This document shows positions 21,566 to 24,127 of a stretch of 24,127 nucleotides of DNA, in pieces (the first letter of the stretch is position 1; every line of letters begins with the position of its first letter). A program made the translations under genes and the position numbers. The stretch covers positions 1 through 24,127 of the forward strand of contig JBCDBX010000018.1 of assembly GCA_039182865.1 (NCBI GenBank), given 5' to 3'. The notes beneath the pieces were generated by a model. It searched no databases. It saw only the letters and a program-made list of their open reading frames with translations, and was not told where the DNA came from. Origin of the DNA: UBA1858 sp039182865. Its GTDB lineage: Bacteria; Pseudomonadota; Gammaproteobacteria; UBA4575.

Positions 21566-22024
21566 TTACATTGCGCTACAGTCAATGTTACCCTCTACAA
21601 CAGGAAATTTAGGCATGTTACCACCACCAGAAAAACCTTGGAAAATACTGGCAAGCATGCACCCGATAGCTCCGCCAGTTGCACATAAAGTGCCTGTTGC
21701 CCCATATACGCCACCTTCATTAAGACCAGGCTCAGCCAATTCCATATCGCCTTGCCACATCAAATTCTTGGAAAAAGAACTCTGATATTCTGTGTTACCG
21801 CACAATTCACTTGCTTTTTGATGCCATAGTTCTCTTGCTTGATCTAAACTTATTTTTGGAGATCCCGCCAGAGAAATAAAGTAATTTCCTGCTTCTTGTT
21901 CTTTTACTTCAACAAACTTCATGTCTTCTTCAGTAATAGAGTCTTCACGTGTTTCTTGCGTAACACAGCCGTTAATTACAATAAGTACTATAGGTAAAAT
22001 TATTATAACCTTGAATTTCATCAT
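21566..22024 (-). CDS. Putative lipoprotein
   Basis: The product begins with a lysine-containing N-terminus, a hydrophobic stretch (IIILPIVLIVI) and a lipobox ending in N-G-Cys20, so it should be exported and lipidated; Val+2 after the Cys favours outer-membrane sorting. The mature part has a charged region (about 25-75, QARELWHQKASELC) and a Gly-rich hydrophobic stretch (about 103-136: GGVYGATGTLCATGGAIGC then FQGFSGGG), followed by a hydrophilic tail with a final Cys. Four mature Cys residues besides the lipidated one could form disulfides. I recognise no family. Start ATG at 22024 or the next Met codon. Located between the patatin and MAPEG genes, same strand. Confidence 0.72.
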   Translation of the reverse strand: MMKFKVIIILPIVLIVINGCVTQETREDSITEEDMKFVEVKEQEAGNYFISLAGSPKISLDQARELWHQKASELCGNTEYQSSFSKNLMWQGDMELAEPGLNEGGVYGATGTLCATGGAIGCMLASIFQGFSGGGNMPKFPVVEGNIDCSAM

Positions 22025-22076
22025 AAGTTTCTTCGTAAAATACTATTATTATAAGGACCTACGTCCCATTTAATTC

Positions 22077-22111
22077 TGACATTAATCATATAATGTCATT
22101 TGACATTTTTT
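22077..22111. repeat. Triple TGACATT inverted-repeat cluster downstream of the patatin gene
   Basis: TGACATTA (22077-22084), TAATGTCA (22091-22098) and TGACATT (22101-22107) follow one another. The middle arm can pair with either neighbour: an 8-bp stem with a six-base loop, or AATGTCA-TT-TGACATT followed by a T-run on the + strand. It lies between the patatin stop and the lipoprotein start (both minus strand). It may be an operator or an alternating hairpin. Confidence 0.5.
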
Positions 22112-22151
22112 AATTTTAACAAGTCTAGGCGCAAAATTTGCACTCAGATCT

Positions 22152-23180
22152 TTACTTCTCTTTAGGTTGACCACTTTCTGTGTCGATGCAATCAAGTGTT
22201 GGTCCTTGGTATTTGTCCAATAATAAATTAACCACATGTTCACCGTATTTTTTGTACCAGAAGTCACCCATTTTCTTTAGTTTCTTAATGTTCGCTTCAT
22301 CAATATCATCCATTGCATCGTCGGGTGGGTCAGGCAATTCTGATTGATTGGTTAAATCAGCATTCACGCGTATGAATGTACCAGGCGGCATGATGGTTCT
22401 AGCCTGATAATTCACAACATGTTCATCGGTTAACACATCTAGAATATGACCTTTACTAAACCACTGCACTGCACCCCATTTTTGTGATTCTGGCCCATTA
22501 ATTTTTCTTCTACGGTACCCTGTTCCAATTGAAAGCACACGTAGTTGATCAATCGGTTGTTTCCATACTTCGATCGCTTCGGCAATGGCACACATGGTGG
22601 GATTATTGGCTGTGACTCCACCATCGACTAACCAACGTGTAGGTTTATTCGAGCCAAACGCAATCTTTCGCGATGGGAAATATGTGGGAGCGGCACTTGA
22701 AGCATCAGCAACTTTATAAGCAAGTAGTTTGACATGATCAGGATCGGTGGACTTAATGACTTCTGGCTTACGTATCTCTATGGCATAACTCACAGCTAAA
22801 ACATGTTTATCGGGTGCAACATCACTAAGCTTGGCATTACCAAAATTCTCTTTTAATAGTTTAGTTTTACCATTCGCTTCATACTTGGGTGCATTCACCC
22901 CATCAAACTCAAACAAGCCTTTATTTTCAGCAAAGATCTTTTTGGCATTCGACGCATTATATAATTTATTAATCGCATCGACGGAAAGATCTGTTGTGGC
23001 TAAAGCAAGCGCAATAATACTGCCGGTGCTTGTGCCGGCATAAAAATCGACACAATCTCTTATTGATAAGTTATGCTGTTGGTTGAGTTGTCGTTCGATG
23101 CGACTTAAAAACTGTGCAGTGGCAGCACCGCGTATACCACCACCATCAAGTGTGAGAATAATTCGATTCTTTTGTGACAT
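22152..23180 (-). CDS. Patatin-like phospholipase
   Basis: Ser-Asp dyad lipid acyl hydrolase. Seen: the oxyanion-hole glycine loop DGGGIRG (12-18), nucleophile Ser51 in GTSTG (49-53) and catalytic Asp186 in VDGGVTANNP, plus ASSAAPTYFPSRKI before it. All catalytic parts are intact, so it should cleave phospholipid or other lipid esters. Length 342 aa with no signal peptide, so cytoplasmic or secreted by a non-Sec route. Single-domain patatins of this size include general phospholipases and the CapV effectors of CBASS anti-phage systems; no nucleotide cyclase or other CBASS gene is in the window, so a defence role is not supported here. ATG start; 127 bases separate it from the response regulator, with no visible terminator. 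Confidence 0.9.
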   Translation of the reverse strand: MSQKNRIILTLDGGGIRGAATAQFLSRIERQLNQQHNLSIRDCVDFYAGTSTGSIIALALATTDLSVDAINKLYNASNAKKIFAENKGLFEFDGVNAPKYEANGKTKLLKENFGNAKLSDVAPDKHVLAVSYAIEIRKPEVIKSTDPDHVKLLAYKVADASSAAPTYFPSRKIAFGSNKPTRWLVDGGVTANNPTMCAIAEAIEVWKQPIDQLRVLSIGTGYRRRKINGPESQKWGAVQWFSKGHILDVLTDEHVVNYQARTIMPPGTFIRVNADLTNQSELPDPPDDAMDDIDEANIKKLKKMGDFWYKKYGEHVVNLLLDKYQGPTLDCIDTESGQPKEK

Positions 23181-23307
23181 TGCCTATCCCCATGACTATA
23201 TCGACAATTGGTTTGCACCGTATTACATCATAGTTTAATTATTATGATTATCAATTTTATGAATAAGCCTTCATGAATGGACTAAATCAGGGGATATTAA
23301 GCAATAC

Positions 23308-23838
23308 TTATCTTTTTAGAGGTCTTTTTTGAAGTTTGCGTTGCAAGGTTCTGCGATGCATATTGAGTGCGCGTGCCGCTGCGGAAATATTACCTTCATG
23401 TTCAAGTAATACTTTTTGCAAATGCTCCCACTCTAAACGCTTAACGGATAAAGGCGTCTCTTCTATATACGCATCTGCACTATCTTGAGACTGAAAAAGT
23501 TTATCGATAATTTCTTGTACGGAAGCAGGTTTAGTTAAATAATTTATCGCGCCAAGCTTCATTGCTTCTACCGTGGTCGCAATACTGGCATATGCGGTAA
23601 GCATCACAATTCTCATTTCAGAATTCGCGGCGAGAAGATGTTTTATAGCATTGAGACCAGAGTCTGCACCAATTCTTAAATCGACAACTCCATAAAAGAT
23701 CTGATCTAAATGATTAATTTCATTTAATTCTTCAAGACTATGCGTCACAAGAGTTTGATAATCACGCTTTTCCAAAGCGCTACTTAATGCATTGCTGAAA
23801 GCAACATCATCATCAATAATGATTATATCTCTCGACAT
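23308..23838 (-). CDS. regA: RegA/PrrA/ActR-type response regulator
   Basis: DNA-binding partner of a redox-sensing histidine kinase. Receiver domain (1-115): acidic pocket IIIIDDDVAF, phospho-acceptor Asp53 in VVDLRIG, Thr81 in LTAYAS and Lys103 in LTKPAS. The C-terminal Fis-type helix-turn-helix (about 140-176) carries the very conserved NMHRRTLQRKLQKR of RegA, PrrA, ActR and RoxR. Length 176 aa is normal for this family. In other bacteria the pair adjusts respiration, carbon fixation and nitrogen metabolism to redox state. The ATG follows the kinase stop by one base, so it is co-translated with it. Confidence 0.93.
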   Translation of the reverse strand: MSRDIIIIDDDVAFSNALSSALEKRDYQTLVTHSLEELNEINHLDQIFYGVVDLRIGADSGLNAIKHLLAANSEMRIVMLTAYASIATTVEAMKLGAINYLTKPASVQEIIDKLFQSQDSADAYIEETPLSVKRLEWEHLQKVLLEHEGNISAAARALNMHRRTLQRKLQKRPLKR

Positions 23839-23839
23839 G

Positions 23840-24127
23840 TTACTTAATAGTTTGTAAGGGCAAAGTGACGATGGTTTCTAATCCACCTTCACTACGATTT
23901 TTGAGTTGGATAGCGCCGCCTAAACGCTGGATTATTTCATGTGCGAGAAATGCACCTAAGCCGATACCATCGGGCTTACTGGAATAGGGCTTAGTCCCAA
24001 TTTCAGATATTAAGTTTGGATCGATACCTTCACCTTGATCTGCAATTATAATTTTTGCCTCATGTGCTTGCCATGATGATTTAACATTTACACTATTTGG
24101 AGATGCATCAGCTGCGTTATCAAATAG
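23840..24127 (-). CDS. regB: RegB/PrrB-type sensor histidine kinase, C-terminal part
   Basis: Open on the minus strand from the right edge to a TAA at 23840-23842; 95 residues are visible. They form the HATPase ATP-binding lobe: N box LFDNAADASP, G1 box ADQGEGIDP, F-box-like TKPYSSKPDGIGLGAFLAHE and the final LKNRSEGGLETIVTLPL. The GLGAFLAHEIIQRLGG segment resembles RegB/PrrB. The dimerisation domain and the membrane sensing part would lie beyond the window. It ends one base before the response regulator start, the expected kinase-then-regulator order. Its stop defines the end; the start is not in the window. Confidence 0.88.
   Translation of the reverse strand, partial: LFDNAADASPNSVNVKSSWQAHEAKIIIADQGEGIDPNLISEIGTKPYSSKPDGIGLGAFLAHEIIQRLGGAIQLKNRSEGGLETIVTLPLQTIK

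Noticed and set aside
22082..22267. Minus-strand open frame of 61 codons at the patatin 3' end
   Set aside because: It overlaps the end of the patatin gene in another frame and has no start signal or recognisable content.
22152..23180. CBASS anti-phage operon based on the patatin gene
   Set aside because: No cyclic-nucleotide synthase or accessory CBASS gene is present; the flanking genes are a lipoprotein and a redox two-component system.
1..24127. CRISPR array, tRNA, rRNA, transposase or phage genes
   Set aside because: I saw no regularly spaced repeats, no rRNA-like stretches and no mobile-element proteins; short tRNA-like folds were not systematically testable by eye.

Overview
The window looks like chromosomal DNA of a fairly AT-rich gammaproteobacterial methylotroph that assimilates C1 carbon by the serine cycle. 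The gene content and the protein motifs point this way; I could not run a search, so the taxonomic call is an inference.

Left part (1-4726, + strand): the C-terminal end of an HlyC/CorC-type CBS protein, RadA, an FdhD-type formate dehydrogenase maturation factor and the [2Fe-2S]-type dihydroxy-acid dehydratase IlvD. Centre (4891-17256, + strand): a C1 block. A 5-formyl-THF cyclo-ligase overlaps a formylmethanofuran:H4MPT formyltransferase (Ftr/FhcD), followed by FolD and then a serine-cycle cluster: serine-glyoxylate aminotransferase, malyl-CoA lyase, malate thiokinase large and small subunits, hydroxypyruvate reductase, PEP carboxylase and methylene-H4MPT/H4F dehydrogenase (MtdA). Together they would take methylene-THF-derived serine to hydroxypyruvate, glycerate, PEP, oxaloacetate/malate, malyl-CoA and back to glyoxylate plus acetyl-CoA. 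Glycerate kinase, SHMT, FtfL, FchA and the other Fhc subunits are not in the window. dgkA overlaps mtdA by one base, and argE follows.

Right part (18853-24127, - strand): a small membrane protein, a DUF429 protein abutting a PPOX-like flavoprotein, a VOC protein, a MAPEG protein, a lipoprotein, a patatin-like phospholipase, and a RegA/PrrA-type response regulator with the C-terminus of its RegB/PrrB-like kinase. The small-gene stretch has an accessory, cassette-like character, and one intergenic gap holds an attC-like element.

The most interesting observations are: (1) a structured intergenic RNA ending in an intrinsic terminator just before malate thiokinase; (2) an ftr gene without fhcABC, coupled to a 5-formyl-THF cyclo-ligase; (3) a PEP carboxylase in which two of the four feedback-inhibitor ligands known from the E. 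coli enzyme are replaced. No gap without a gene exceeds 300 bases; the largest are 7404-7655 and 9893-10149.
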